Source: Bimuria novae-zelandiae CBS 107.79
Lineage: Eukaryota > Ascomycota > Dothideomycetes > Pleosporales > Didymosphaeriaceae
Assembly (NCBI GenBank): GCA_010015655.1
Contig: ML976703.1
Span: forward strand, 105,905 to 169,904
DNA length: 64,000 bases
Reading direction: 5' to 3'
A program made the translations under genes and the position numbers. Shown here in pieces: positions 1 to 11,206 of the stretch. The notes beneath the pieces were generated by a model. The model saw nothing but the letters and a program-made list of their open reading frames with translations, did no database searches and was not told where the DNA came from. The first letter of the stretch is position 1. The number at the start of each line of letters is the position of its first letter.

Positions 1-1
1 C

Positions 2-700
2 TGCGAGGCCTTTGAGGTACGCGTCCTTGAGCACCTTGCCGTCATGGGCGCTGCCCTCCCAGCCAGCCAAGACGTACAGGAAGTTCATGTCGAAGTCAAC
101 GACGGCGAGGACGTTTTGAGTCAAGTCACCGTACCGATTTCGATACCCCTTGTGGTCTCGCTGCGGCACATGGATGGGTATATGGGTGCCGTCAATCGCG
201 CCCACGCAGTCCTCGAAGTACGGCCAGCGCTTCTCGTCGTCCCGTATATGATTAGAGATCTCCGCCGACGGGCCTTTGACGACGGTCTTGTACAGGTGCA
301 GCAGCGCGTTAAGCACCTCATGAAAGTTGCGACTTATTGTCTCCATAGAGTGGCCTACTTTGCGACGACAATTACGCCACGACGCGCCGTTCGAACAAAT
401 ATACAGAAATGTGAGTATTTTCTCCTCCATAGAGACCCTGCCGTCGCTGACAAGTTGCTCCTTTTTTAGGTATCCCACAAGCTCTTGCCACACCTCCGGC
501 CGCAGTCGAGTCTCCTCAAACAGCTGCACGGGGTCGCCCATACAGTCTCTCAACCACGCCGCCCCTCGCTGGCGATCGTTCAGGCGCGTATTTACGCCTG
601 TTGGACGCGTTTTCGTATCGTATAGCTGGGCTAATGTGGTGGCGACGATGCTCAGGGCACCGACGGCAGCCATGCCAGCAGCTGCTCTACGGGGATCCAT
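2..700 (-). CDS. PIF/Harbinger (HARBI1-like) transposase, 3' end cut by window edge
   Basis: The minus strand is open for 233 codons from an ATG at 700 to the left edge with no stop. The N-terminal half is helical, of the HTH-containing HARBI1 kind. A DDE nuclease segment follows: GAIDGTHIPI carries the first catalytic Asp, and QNVLAVVDFDMNFLYVLAGW then GSAHD carries the second Asp and the downstream Asp-containing motif. This arrangement is typical of DDE_4/PIF-Harbinger nucleases. The last acidic residue lies beyond the window. The family cuts and reinserts Harbinger elements, usually with a partner Myb/SANT protein, and makes TWA target duplications. I see no frameshift or stop, unlike the decayed transposons at 39-63 kb, so this copy is younger or escaped RIP. 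Domesticated HARBI1-type genes exist, so an active transposase is not proven. Confidence 0.85.
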   Translation of the reverse strand, partial: MDPRRAAAGMAAVGALSIVATTLAQLYDTKTRPTGVNTRLNDRQRGAAWLRDCMGDPVQLFEETRLRPEVWQELVGYLKKEQLVSDGRVSMEEKILTFLYICSNGASWRNCRRKVGHSMETISRNFHEVLNALLHLYKTVVKGPSAEISNHIRDDEKRWPYFEDCVGAIDGTHIPIHVPQRDHKGYRNRYGDLTQNVLAVVDFDMNFLYVLAGWEGSAHDGKVLKDAYLKGLA

Positions 701-1236
701 ATGCAACAAGAACACGGCACGTGACAAAACGACGACCTCTCCGATAGCAAAAAGGCCTCTAGGTGCAGAGTTTGGCAATCGGAGACGCAGAGGGTCTCAT
801 CTGGTCCGTGACAGGACTAAACAGGGGTCTGATTTTAGTGCCGCCCGTTAACAAAACGGACCTCCGTCAGTTACCTTATCGGACGAAAAATACCGAACAA
901 GTCACCAATTATCCCCCGTTTCATTACCGGCGCCCTAAACGGAGCCCCTATCGGAGGAACCAGGCAGGCCCTAAATAGTCGACTAAAAGGGCCAATTTTA
1001 ATAGCTGGTGTTCTACCCCAGCATGAGCAATACAAAAGGCAACTTTCAGCTTTACGCGAGAGCCATGATATCCTCTGCAAACTCTAAGCCATTGCCATAA
1101 GCGTCCTCTCCAATTGATCTGATGGACTAAGAACAAGCCCGTGCAGACATTTTAACATGATCGCTTTCAATGCTTATAGTTCTCGGGGAGTAGGACAGTT
1201 GTCGCTGCATAAACGAGCTCATTCCTAAGCAGTGTC
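701..1236. other. non-coding flank of the Harbinger-like gene
   Basis: I see no gene here. About 840-990 holds short repeated CGGA/CCGTT blocks that may belong to the transposon's terminal region. A possible end is at about 985 (rc GGGCCTTTTAGTCGACTA), but the other end is outside the window, so the inverted repeat cannot be tested. At 1050-1062 lies the 13-bp motif CTCTCGCGTAAAG (minus strand), which recurs at 12471 and 12616. Confidence 0.4.
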
Positions 1237-3354
1237 TTATGCAGTGGTGACCTCATCTGGGAACCGTATAGCTCTATGATTGAGTTGAGCAGGTTCGGTA
1301 GTGCCGGTGCGTGTGGTACTCTGTTCAGTGTCTTGAAAGTCAGTTTTACGTGCCAAGTCGACGTAATTATTCTCCTGGCCGTATGATGTCGTTGGCACAT
1401 TAGATAGTGGGATTGGACCTCGAGAAGACGTTCGCGAGTGGGGTTCGGAAACAGGGTTAGTTTGGATAATGTTCCTCCCGATGCGCCGCGGCACCTGAAG
1501 AACAGCGTCCGAAGCAGTGCCAGAGTTTGCTTCTGCACGGCGTCGGAGGCCTTCTTCATCTCCTGTATCTTCTCTGATGTGAAACGGTTCTGGACTATCT
1601 TCTCTCTGTGAAGAGATGGCTCGGGATATCGATCGCGGCAGCCAGATCCCCAGCTTGGACATAGGAATAGTGAGGCCATGTATGATCTATTCCGGTCAAC
1701 TATGCGAAGACAATAGAGGTTGGTGAACTTACCACGCTGCAGATCACAAGGAACCACACAACAATGTACACCACTTTCATGAGGTATTTCGCATCCGGTC
1801 TGATCTCTCCGTCGACTGTCACGTTCTTCCGCAGAAAATCAAGTGTGATGTAGAGATAGAAAATCGCACTAACACCAATAGGCCCAAAGAAGCCTACATA
1901 CAGCGCCTGGCGCTTCTCCTCAATCTGATGAATATGCTTGTGCATAGCCAAAATGATAGGAGGTCGGCGGAGAAGCAGTACGAGTATGCCAAGGAAGACC
2001 AGCCTATAGATTGGAATGACTTCGTTTGTGTAAAATTCTTTCCACGGGCAAACAGCGCCTAAAAAAGTAAGTAGCATATCGACAATCTGAGAGGAATGAC
2101 CTACCGAACCAGACAAACACGGACACGTTGAGCAGCATATCGATCGTTGGTTGAAAACTATCGTCCATTGTTTCAAGCCGGAACCAGTCGCTGTGAACAT
2201 AATTAGTGCTTCGGAGAATATGATAGCGACGGGACGATCATATAATAACTTACTCCCAGGTAAAAGTGTTACCAGCAATGAAGCAGGCAAGAATATCGTC
2301 AGATCCTACCATGCCCATTGTACCGACCAGGAAAAGCTGTACATGAAACCAAGTCAACGCCCATCAATGAAGTAATCAACCATATGGTTCCGCATACCAC
2401 CCGTAAGATTGCTGTTTTGTTGCAGGGTGTGTGACTTACCGCTAGAGTGATAGCGAATACGAGGAAGCTCTCTTTGTCTACATAATGGCGTTCTTCTGCC
2501 CAATGTAGAAGTTCCTTGGCAATCCAACCAACCGTGGCACCGTAAACAACGCTGAGCAGAATAGTGTATCCCCATGTTTCGCCGAACCAGGCGCCCATAG
2601 CACGGGCAACGCCGTGGTCGGAACCTAAACCAGAATGTTGAATTAGGTAAAGCGGGAGAAACAGGAACGGGTAACCCAACCCGTCGTTCGCACCCGATTC
2701 AGCCACAATGATCTTCTGTAACTCTTTTGGTATGTTCTTATCGGCGAACTTGCCTTTGACAATGGAGTTCGAAAGAACAGGGTCGGTGGGAGTGACACAA
2801 GCGCCGACTGCGAGAGCTTCGACAAAGTGGATATGCCTAACGAAACATATATCAGCTTGTCCCCTTGAACAACAATCGATGATAAAACCATCGCAGAGTT
2901 GAATCCGGCTACGTACGGCACCAGGGCAAATATCAGGAGGCTTGTCACCAGCCACATGACAACCATTCCCGGTCCAAGCAAAAGAGTCAAGCTTTTCCAT
3001 TCCGTCTTCAGATACTTGGATGGTAATTGCACTCCAGCGAGCACGACCTGTACACCGAGGACCAAGCGAGAGAAGTAGAGTGTGATCGTGTTAAGAATCT
3101 CTTCGTCGTGTAAGGCATATTGTTCGGGTTTCAGAAGATTAGTTGCATTAGGGGAGAAGATGACTCCAGCCACGAGCGATATCACTAGGATAGTCAATCC
3201 TGTACGTATATGTGACTGTGCGGTGGGCGAGCTTACGAGCTTCCGACAGATAGAATTTTTCCTTCAGCAGGTATGAGACAAGTCCGAAAAGAGTGATGAA
3301 ACCGCCGAGACAGGCGCAAACGATGTTGAAGTTGTCGACCGCAAGCGTCGGCAT
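1237..3354 (-). CDS. Na+(K+)/H+ antiporter, CPA1 family (fungal Nha1/Sod2 type), 7 exons
   Basis: This is a plasma-membrane monovalent cation/proton antiporter that exports Na+ or K+ in exchange for H+. The ATG at 3354 gives MPTLAVDNFNIVCACLGGF, the usual start of the family. I place introns at about 3236-3200, 2916-2837 and 2439-2337 and three more downstream; exons 1-3 (3354-3237, 3199-2917, 2836-2440) join in frame. Membrane motifs are clear: ALAVGACVTPTDPVLSN and ESGANDGLGYPFLFLPLYL (the ion-binding ND pair), then GETWGYTILLSVVYGA, GSDDILACFIAGNTFTW, and RQALYVGFFGPIGVSAIFYLYI. The hydrophilic tail after the last helix is short, ending at 1237, far shorter than yeast Nha1. Splice sites after exon 3 were read from donor/acceptor consensus and family alignment from memory. 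Confidence 0.9.
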
Positions 3355-4328
3355 CTCGACCCCACTTGCCAAGAGGACGGAAAATTCTTGTTCAAGGTTG
3401 AGGACGAGAGAGGGTAATCAGTGGCGGAGAGCACAGATAGCTGTGACACAAGCTACTGTTATAGAAAGCTTGTCGGTCAAGTTTCTGGGCTTTTGAGGCA
3501 CGGCTTTCGATGAGAGGAAAGCGTCAAATGGGCAAGTGTTATTGAACCATTGGTGATGACGTAATATTGCGAGGATTTGTATCTAGAGGCGCCACTGTGT
3601 CAAAGCAGGAAGGGTGCGTCTCTGTAGGTGGAAATTTGCAGAAGATTACCGACAAAACAACGATTGTGGGGAGGTTTGTAGGTGTCAAGGTGAGCGTACG
3701 TGGTACTGGGTTGGGTCCCGATCTTGTCTCGCGCTAGCCGCCTTGGCAAGCAGTGGCAAGTTAATCTGCGGCCTCTTCGAGGGCGCTAGGAGCCACTCTC
3801 GCCAGGCTTCTTGTTGTTTCGCACGTGCTAGCGGGTACGAGAGAAGCACATTTCTGCGCATGAGTTTGCAGATTTTAGTATCATCTCTCAGAGGCCGACG
3901 GCGGGTAGGGAGCCGTGCTCGTACCTACAGTAATAAATACTCAATTGCAGTCGTTTCCTTGTAGAACCTTGCTGCTATATTGTTGGCGTCTTTTTGGGAA
4001 CTGAATGTCTCGTCGGTTCCACCAGTCGTCTGCCATAGGTACATGTGTCATCAGCAACAGCCTATCGTTACTTCAAAACGCTTTCGCTCGCTTTAAATTT
4101 TCGAAGCGTCGTATTCAACGCTTGAGAAGGGCTGGTCAGATTGACTTCTCTTGCATTTATGACCTTGAAACCCGAACACCGGGACCCGGGCGCCAGAAAA
4201 TACCATAGGCGAATCACAAAGTCCCCGGCCAGATTCAATCTGACAAGTCACGACTTCATATACCTACTGAAGGTTACAGCTTTCTACCGATTTTGTGCTC
4301 CCGACTTATTGCAGTTGCGTAGGTTATC
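3355..4328. other. intergenic region, divergent promoters of antiporter and P450
   Basis: The antiporter (minus) and P450 (plus) are divergently transcribed from this stretch of about 1 kb. Short open frames at 3614-3964 and 4005-4344 have no recognisable domain, and I do not call them genes. Confidence 0.5.
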
Positions 4329-5917
4329 ATGGGCCTCATTCTGAAGGTGTTGGGCGTCTATGTCTTGGTATGCTCTCTGTTTGACCACGAAGTATTTGCG
4401 GCTCACTAGAACAGTATGTCATCGTACGCGCTGTCTACAATCTTCTCTTCCATCCTCTGGCAAAATTCTCTGGTCCGAAAGCATGGAGCGCCTCGAGGAT
4501 CCCATACTTATTTACTCTTGTAACGGGCCAGAATTCGTTTCGCATGAAAGCCCTTCACGATAAATATGGCCCAGTCGTCCGCGTTGCTCCAAACGAACTC
4601 CACATCAATGACCCTCGCGCATGGAACGACATCTATCTGAGGAAGAGTAGCGAGATCCGACCCCCACAATGGGGCATGCGACCGCCCGGAATTGATTCGT
4701 ACAATGTCATTTCCGGGGTTGGCTCCGACCATGCACGTTTCCGCAAAGCACTCGGTATCGCATTCTCGGAAGAAGCCGTGAAGGACTATGAGCCCACAGT
4801 GCGATCGTACTTCAACAAGTTCACCGCCCGCATCGACGATCTTGTCCTGAACAACAATGGTGTGGCCGTGGTTGACATGGTTAAATGGTCGAATTTTACA
4901 ACCTTTGACATCATTGGCGAATTGGCGTGGTCGAAATCGTACGACTGCCTCGACACTGGCGCTGGCCATGCGATCATGGGTGTGCTCTCGCACTTCCAGG
5001 GCGTCATTATTGCTGCCGCCATAACCTACTATCCGTGGATCAATAATGCGCTAATGGCCATCACACCTAGATCTGCGTTTGAGGACCTGAAGATGATATT
5101 CAATGATGGACATGAACGTCTGCAAACCCGCATCAGAACGGGTCCTAGCGGCCATCCGGACGTGCTAGGCCACCTTGAGGAATACAATAAGCAAAATCCC
5201 ACCGCCATAATTACGGACGACGAGATTGAACAGAACGTGTTCTCCTGCCTCGTTGCTGGGTCGGAGTGCTTGACCACGGCGTTCTCCGGTGCCATCCATT
5301 ACCTGCTTGTTTACCCATCTAAGCTCAAACGAGCGCAAGAAGAGGTTCGATCAGCTTTCTCTTCTGAGACTAGCATAAACGCCAGTGATGCCGCGAAACT
5401 AGAGTACTTGAACGCAGTTATTGAAGAATCTCTGCGACTATGTCCACCACTTCCGGATATGCTGCGTCGTCAGCTTCCGGGCGATGTTCCCACTACCGTC
5501 GCCGGCCAACTGATTCCACCCGACACTGTTGTTTCGGTATCTTGCTACTCCATGTTCCGGAGCGCTGAGCATTTCTCCTCACCTGACACCTTTGCACCTG
5601 AACGATTCTTGAAGAAACCCGACGACTCTTTGAAGTGGTCATCCGATTCACCACTGAACCATAACGACATGACTGCTTTCAAGCCTTGGGGTGTAGGGCC
5701 TCGCGAATGTCCAGCTCAACCTTTGGCACGTCTTGAGATGCGGCTATTCTTGGCGATACTGCTGTACAGATACGACATTCGGGTTGCTGAGGGAAGCTAT
5801 TTGACGAAGTGGACCAGTCAGCAGGTTTTCGAGACGTGGCAGAAGGACCCTTTGCACGTGGAGTTCAGCCCAGCGGTGCCGTCACCGCCGGCTACATTAC
5901 CTACTGCAGCACCTTAG
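4329..5917 (+). CDS. cytochrome P450 monooxygenase, 2 exons, 513 aa
   Basis: This is a heme-thiolate monooxygenase, probably anchored in the ER membrane. Exon 1 (4329-4367) encodes MGLILKVLGVYVL. A 47-bp intron (4368-4414) is followed by exon 2 (4415-5917), which restores the classic fungal start YVIVRAVYNLLFHPLAKFSGPK. Conserved elements are the I-helix around residue 294 (AGSECLTTA), ExxR at 351-354 (ESLR), PERF at 408-411, and the heme loop FKPWGVGPRECPA with the cysteine ligand near residue 445. The heme loop is unusual: the Gly that normally follows Cys by two is Ala, and the first aromatic is Trp-Gly rather than Phe-x. The I-helix also lacks the usual AGxET run. Best family resemblance is to fungal secondary-metabolism P450s of the CYP65/isotrichodermin hydroxylase type. 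Substrate unknown. It converges on the MFS gene at 6471. Confidence 0.9.
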
Positions 5918-6470
5918 CGCACTGCTGAAAGACTAACGTTGTCAACAACTTTGGCTTTTTGATGACGACGATTTTGTGGATTTTGACGTTGAAGGGGTAT
6001 CTCAAAAGCAAAACAACGCAAATTTAGCCACCCGGTCTATAATAACGAAAGCTGTTGAGTTTTTAAGATTCTAGGTTTCTTGTAGTTAGTCATCTATACA
6101 TGTCAAGAAGTAACTCGTGGCGTTTGGAACAGAACATTGCTGGGGTTTCCGAATTGGAGAGCTGTGCACAAACACAAAAATCGCGCAATTCACTCCATTG
6201 TTTCGAAAAGAACTACCTATGGTATTTTGTAAAGCACCAAGTCACGCGCAAAGCGGAAGGAGGAACGGTGTTCGATGTCAGAAAGTGACACCATCCCATG
6301 GGTGAGTCACCGGAGCTAACCTCGGAATGGTGAGAACGGTGTGGGATCATTGAGTTATACACAACTGCGGCAGTGTATGATAAGTATTAGGCAAAAAATC
6401 CATCTTTGCATTCCAAAATGCCTTCCAAGCCGCATTATGAATAGATATATGCAAGCTCAGACGCTAGTGG
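5918..6470. other. intergenic, convergent 3' ends
   Basis: This lies between the convergent P450 and MFS genes. Short frames at 6100-6305 have no recognisable product. I see nothing else. Confidence 0.5.
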
Positions 6471-8001
6471 TCAGATCTTAACTCTCATATCCAAGCCAGC
6501 TCGAAGTATTCTTGCCCAGATCATAAGAGCAGTCGCAATAAGTAGAGCTCCTCCTGCAACGAACCATGCACCTTGCCATCGTTCAATCACATCAGTGCTA
6601 GCACTGCTGCGCGCCAACCCTGCGATTGGATTTCCGAGCAGTGCCCCTATGGCAGCGATTGTGTAGCCTATCCCCATTCGTGTTCCATACTCGGATTTGT
6701 CTTGTGTGAGGTTGGCGATAGTAACTGCGGGCAATGATACTAACCCGCCAGTGACGAAACAAAATGTTGTGCTGATGGCAATGAGCCCGCCCAAGCCTTG
6801 CGCGAACCGCCAGAAGAAAAGTATCACAGCTGTGGCGAGACAACATGGTACGAGGACCGCGATACCACCATAGCTTTTCCTTGTCAGCGTTTGAGAGAGG
6901 GTGATTAGATAAATGATCCACCTACATATCTGCGAGGTAATTGTAAGGGAAGCGACCAAAAAAGGTTGCTGCATTCATGACGCTGACTACGTTGAACGTC
7001 ATAGTTTCGTCAATAGAGAGGTCCAATGCGTAGCTCTGTATAAAGAAGTACGGCACGTACACTCCGGCTACCATAAAGGCGTAAGCTACTCAGACGATCA
7101 GTGAGGTTCCCAAACAGCCATGGAAAAGGTGGAAACACTTACCAACGATGAAGATTGTGTAAGGCGCATCGCGGAGTAAGGTGGTCTTTAAAAGCGCGCG
7201 TGCTTTATTCGCGTTCGCGTGCGGTTTTAGCAGAATCAGGCTCGCGGAAAGCCCACCTAGCATGATGAATGCTAAAATTCGGACGGCCCAGCCAAAACCC
7301 ACTTCCCTGAAGAGTTCGCGCATCATAAGTGGATAAGCAACTCCAGCTAGTGGCAATATGTCAGATACCTATGGTAAATAGCGGGCTGTAAAACAAGGTC
7401 GGAATGCATACCAATACTGCTTCCAGTACTCACGATCCCCGCAGCTAACATCCTTCTCTCCGTGAAGTAGAAAGGGATAATTGCTGCGCTCGTAAATGCC
7501 AATGTACCTGAGCCAATGCCAACGCAAACACCCTGTGCAAGCAAAAGCTGCCAGTACTGTTCGCACACACTGGTGATGACCATTCCAATGACTTCCAGTG
7601 CGATCCCGGTAATGAGGATAGAACGTAGGTAGCCTCTGTCAAGCAACCAGCCTGCAAGTACGCCCACGAACAAGGTTAGGAAGAGCTGAACCGAGCCGAT
7701 CCATGAGATGTTGGAGTGTGATATGTGCGGGAATTTTTGGTTATAGAATGTTTCAAATATAGAAAACGAATTCGTTAAGCCCCTGTGAATTTCAGCAAGT
7801 ACACAGTGAGGCTACTGTAAGAACCGACCATGTATTCATAAACAAAAGCCAGCAGCCAAAAACCTGCGTCCAAGCCCTCAGACCTCCATCTTGTCGAGTG
7901 TCTGACTCCTCCGGCGTCAGCTGGATTGATGACTGAGAGCTGCCAGTAGACGACTCTGTCAAATATCCTGGCCTTTTTTCGTTGTTGTTTGGCAGTTCCA
8001 T
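6471..8001 (-). CDS. MFS transporter, monocarboxylate-porter (MCT/SLC16-like) type, 5 exons
   Basis: This is a membrane transporter of the major facilitator superfamily resembling fungal monocarboxylate permease-like proteins. The ATG at 8001 starts a Ser/Thr/Glu-rich cytosolic tail, followed by GLRAWTQVFGCWLLFMNTW, the family's typical entry into TM1. Introns lie near 7830-7775, 7411-7346, 7142-7090 and 6927-6874. The last three were placed by joining ...STGSSI to AGVAYPLMMRELF, TIFIV to AYAFMVAGVYVPYFF, and NYLADM to YGGIAVLVP. Later helices include GSGTLAFTSAAIIPFYF and GYTIAAIGALLGNPIAGLA. Substrate is not predictable. It shares strand and neighbourhood with the PLP enzyme (8581-9719), and sits next to the P450, so a role in moving a product or precursor of a small pathway is possible but only inferred. 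Confidence 0.85.
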
Positions 8002-8580
8002 TATGTAAAAGAAGTAGATGAGATTCGGTGGAGTGTGCAGATCTTGTAACACAGCACCTAGATACTGGGCTGAAAATCTAGGTTGACTCGGCCGGCGTCC
8101 TGTAAGCTGTGTAATGTGCACACTGTTCTCCAGCCTACTGGAGCTAAACAAGACGCTTCCTGCTTAAGACCTTGAGGCATTATATATTGGATTGTCTGCA
8201 CCAACGAGGCTTGGTCCATTTTTCTCAAGTTCACAGGAATTGGAGGCGTGGACATCGATATGGCACAGTTCCCAAAAATAAGTCTTCGCTTCATCGCTCA
8301 CGGTTTGAAATTTTTCACTTCTATGTGTAGACATGTGGGGTCTGAGACAATGCATTATGCTAGTTCCTCCTTGTAATATTCCATGTCAGTTCAGCTGGCT
8401 TACGCCCTGAATAATCGGTGAGCAGCCTTGACACGCTAAGTTAGTGTGGAAAGCCGCACTTCCTCTTTTGCTCTAATTATTAAATTTTCCAGAGTATTCA
8501 GCGCTTGCATTGAAATCTTTCAGACACGAACCGTGAAATCATATTACATATGCCCGACCAATAACACGCCCAGTCAATCT
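8002..8580. other. intergenic region between MFS and PLP-enzyme genes
   Basis: This is the 5' region of the MFS gene and the 3' region of the PLP enzyme. No further gene or RNA is recognisable. Confidence 0.4.
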
Positions 8581-9719
8581 TCAAATTCTTCCTTTCGTGA
8601 CGTTGAGCTCAGGGACCAGAGCAACTAGATCCTTCATGCTGACATTACCTCCAGTAAGAATCACACCCACTTCTATCCGCTTATTGAGAGATTCGACCCA
8701 ATCTCGGAATGGATGGCCGAACAGCACGGCAGCCAGCGGCACAGCAGCGCTAGGCTCAATCGCAAACCCTAAACCCTGAACCCCAATTCTCAAGGCCTCC
8801 TTGATCTGAGCCTCACTGACAGTGAGCACGTCCTGCACATTCCCCTCGAACTTAATGTGCTCCCAATTCGCTTCGCCTGTCAACGAGCGCAGTCCATCGG
8901 CAATGGAGCCAGGATGTTCAATCTCTAGCGTACGTCTGCCAGTCTGGAGGGCATGCGCAAGGCTAGGACCTCCGCTTTCGGGCTCAGCGCCGAAGACGGC
9001 TATGCCGCGCGGCTTACAGACGGCGATTGCGCCGCAGAGCAAGCCGCCCCCACCGCTAGGAACAATAATCGCATCAAGATTCCTCCCCATCTGGTTGGCC
9101 TGTTGCACAAACTCTTGCACGGCGGTCGCCTGACCAAGCACTATGTTTTGGTCGTCAGCCGGCGGAATGAGCACCGCACCGGTGGCGCTCTGGACCTGCT
9201 CGGCCAGTATGACTCGATCGTTGGGGTTGGGTCCTGAGAAGATGACTGTGGCGCCGTGGGCTTCTGCTGCGGAAATTTTCTTATGCGGGCAGTCTGATGG
9301 GACGACGACGTAGGCCGGTACGCTGATGTTGCGGTTTTGAGATGCCAGTTGGGCAGCGTGGGCTACTGCTTGAGCGTGGTTGCCTGGAGAGACTTAACAA
9401 GCCTGTCACAACTGTGAAAGGGAATACTGGTACCTGTGCTGTACGCTACTACTCCGTTTTTGAGCTCGTCATTGGTAAGCTTTGCTATGAAATGGTATGC
9501 TCCTCGGAATTTGAAGGATCCAGTGCGCTGAAAATTTTCGCACTTGAGGAGCAGTTCAACCTGTGGGATTGGCTCCGAAATTCCATTCCTTTGGAGCTTT
9601 TGGTTGGCCAAACTGGTAAGCTGCAGTGAAGCTTTTGTCGGGGTCTTGAGAACCACATCCGAAATCAGCTGCGCTGCTACGCGGACAGCATGAAGTGAGG
9701 GAAGCTCATAGGGATGCAT
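8581..9719 (-). CDS. PLP-dependent threonine/serine ammonia-lyase or serine racemase-like enzyme, 2 exons
   Basis: This is a fold-type II PLP enzyme, cytosolic, that deaminates L-Thr/L-Ser or racemises serine. Exon 1 begins at 9719 and carries CENFQRTGSFKFRGA, with Lys70 the expected PLP Schiff-base lysine. The intron begins at GTACCAG and ends ...CTCCAG; it splits the STGNHAQAVA motif (codon GGC), which binds the PLP environment. Exon 2 has the phosphate-binding loop SGGGGLLCGA and ends with VGVILTGGNVSMKDL, the usual C-terminus of the serine racemase/catabolic threonine deaminase branch. There is no C-terminal ACT-type regulatory domain, so it is not the biosynthetic isoleucine enzyme. Length about 350 aa, normal for the catabolic family. 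Confidence 0.9.
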
Positions 9720-10117
9720 GGTCGCAATATTATCATGAAAACAATCATGAGATAGATTTAGGATATGCTCTAACTCTGTTATAGTTCATGAAGTGAGCCG
9801 TCCGACCACTGCGCCTGAGGGACACAGTATAGCTGCGCCGCTGGATGTGACTCCGGTAGGTATCTCATGTCTTACTCATGCATAGGACGCCTTGCTGATT
9901 ATGTTTTATTGGTTCTGACTCTGATTTAGATGTACTGAAAGGCGCGCAAGCCACACCAGACTGGGTTTAAGGCCAATGGTGGCGAGTTGTTTCATTGCAC
10001 AGGATACACAAACGGACGTGGGTCTGATTTGAGAGCCGTCTTCTCTTTCCCGAGCCTTGGGTCTCTATAGGGTCTAGAATACATCCATGCACAGACGACC
10101 GGGCTACAGCTTACGAG
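9720..10117. other. intergenic
   Basis: About 400 bp between two minus-strand genes. I see no gene. Confidence 0.4.
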
Positions 10118-11206
10118 TTACTGTTTCAGCTTAGTCCCCTGTGGAATGGCATAACTTCTCGCCCCATCCAGATGCTCAAGAATAAGCTCGACCTCTGCGT
10201 CCGCCGCTTCCAGAATGTGCTCAGGCCCGTATTTTGGCGTCCAGCCGATGCTCCTCCCATGCTCAGGCGTGAGAGGGCACAGCCCGCCCAACATCAACGG
10301 CACAAAGTCAGCTGGACAGTCCAAACCCTCGCCCATCTTCGCCAAATCATCCCTATCCGCCATCTGAATCTCCTCGTCACCGATCACACCTCTCTTCTTG
10401 AGCGCCTTCGCCATAGCAGTATAGATATCGTCCCACGCAACACTCCCGGGGCTGGCGAGGAAGTACCCGTTCTTCCCGTGACCAATGTCCCTCTCTTCCA
10501 AGATCCCGCGTAGCATTTCGAGGTAGAGTGTGGAGTTGTCTTCCACATGGCAAACGGGCCACGTTGGACGTCCATTGTCTACCTTGAATACGCGCCCCGT
10601 CGCCTTCGCAGCTCGCACGACGGCAACAGTCTGAATGGAGATTTTGTTACCGAAACCGAGACCTCGGCCGTATACGATGCACGGGACGAAAATGTAGCTT
10701 TTTACACCGTGCGCTTCCGCAGTCTCTGTGACGAGGGTATTGCACGAGGTGCCGACGCCCATTGCGTCGATGGGTGCTTTCGCCGCCTGGCCCTTGTGCA
10801 TAACGTACAAGCCCGGATCTGAATCGGAGAAGGGTTCAGACGGGGCTCCAGCGTGAGAGGAGAAGAGCTTCGCGCCAGTGGTGAAGATAAAGTGGACGTC
10901 CTGCCTCAGGCGCTGCTTCACGGCGGCGAGGGCTTTGATCCATGCGGGTGTGGTGCTATCGAGGGGATTATGGAGGTGGAACACAACTGTCACATTGTTG
11001 TCGACGATGGCCGAAGTGATGGCGTCGGTATTGGAGAGGTCAATTGTGAGGGGTTCGGCGTTGTATTGCTGGACGGCTTCGGCTTGTTTGTCGGAACGCA
11101 CCACTGCGTAAATCTTGTGCCCAGGCAGACCGGCGTCTTTCAGAAGTTGGAGAAAACTGCCACCAAGGTAGCCGGACGCTCCAGTGAAGAGGATGTTACG
11201 GGTCAT
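10118..11206 (-). CDS. NAD(P)-dependent epimerase/dehydratase-like protein (atypical SDR), 362 aa
   Basis: This is a Rossmann-fold oxidoreductase of the extended/atypical short-chain dehydrogenase class, intronless. MTRNILFTGASGYLGG gives the GxxGxxG dinucleotide loop at residues 9-15, followed by an acidic-poor second strand and DLSN after strand 3. The middle has the hydrophobic core typical of NmrA/epimerase-like fungal proteins (FIFTTGAKLFSS; SYIFVPCIVYGRGLG). The usual catalytic YxxxK is not evident: the equivalent region reads DPGLYVMHKGQ, with Tyr and Lys only four apart in an odd context. It could therefore be an active enzyme with a shifted motif or a dinucleotide-sensing protein. 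The C-terminus has the normal substrate-lid helices. Substrate unknown. Confidence 0.85.
   Translation of the reverse strand: MTRNILFTGASGYLGGSFLQLLKDAGLPGHKIYAVVRSDKQAEAVQQYNAEPLTIDLSNTDAITSAIVDNNVTVVFHLHNPLDSTTPAWIKALAAVKQRLRQDVHFIFTTGAKLFSSHAGAPSEPFSDSDPGLYVMHKGQAAKAPIDAMGVGTSCNTLVTETAEAHGVKSYIFVPCIVYGRGLGFGNKISIQTVAVVRAAKATGRVFKVDNGRPTWPVCHVEDNSTLYLEMLRGILEERDIGHGKNGYFLASPGSVAWDDIYTAMAKALKKRGVIGDEEIQMADRDDLAKMGEGLDCPADFVPLMLGGLCPLTPEHGRSIGWTPKYGPEHILEAADAEVELILEHLDGARSYAIPQGTKLKQ

Noticed and set aside
3614..4344. Several plus-strand frames upstream of the P450
   Set aside because: No domain, and they overlap in different frames. The P450 start at 4329 with the first intron gives a clean family N-terminus.
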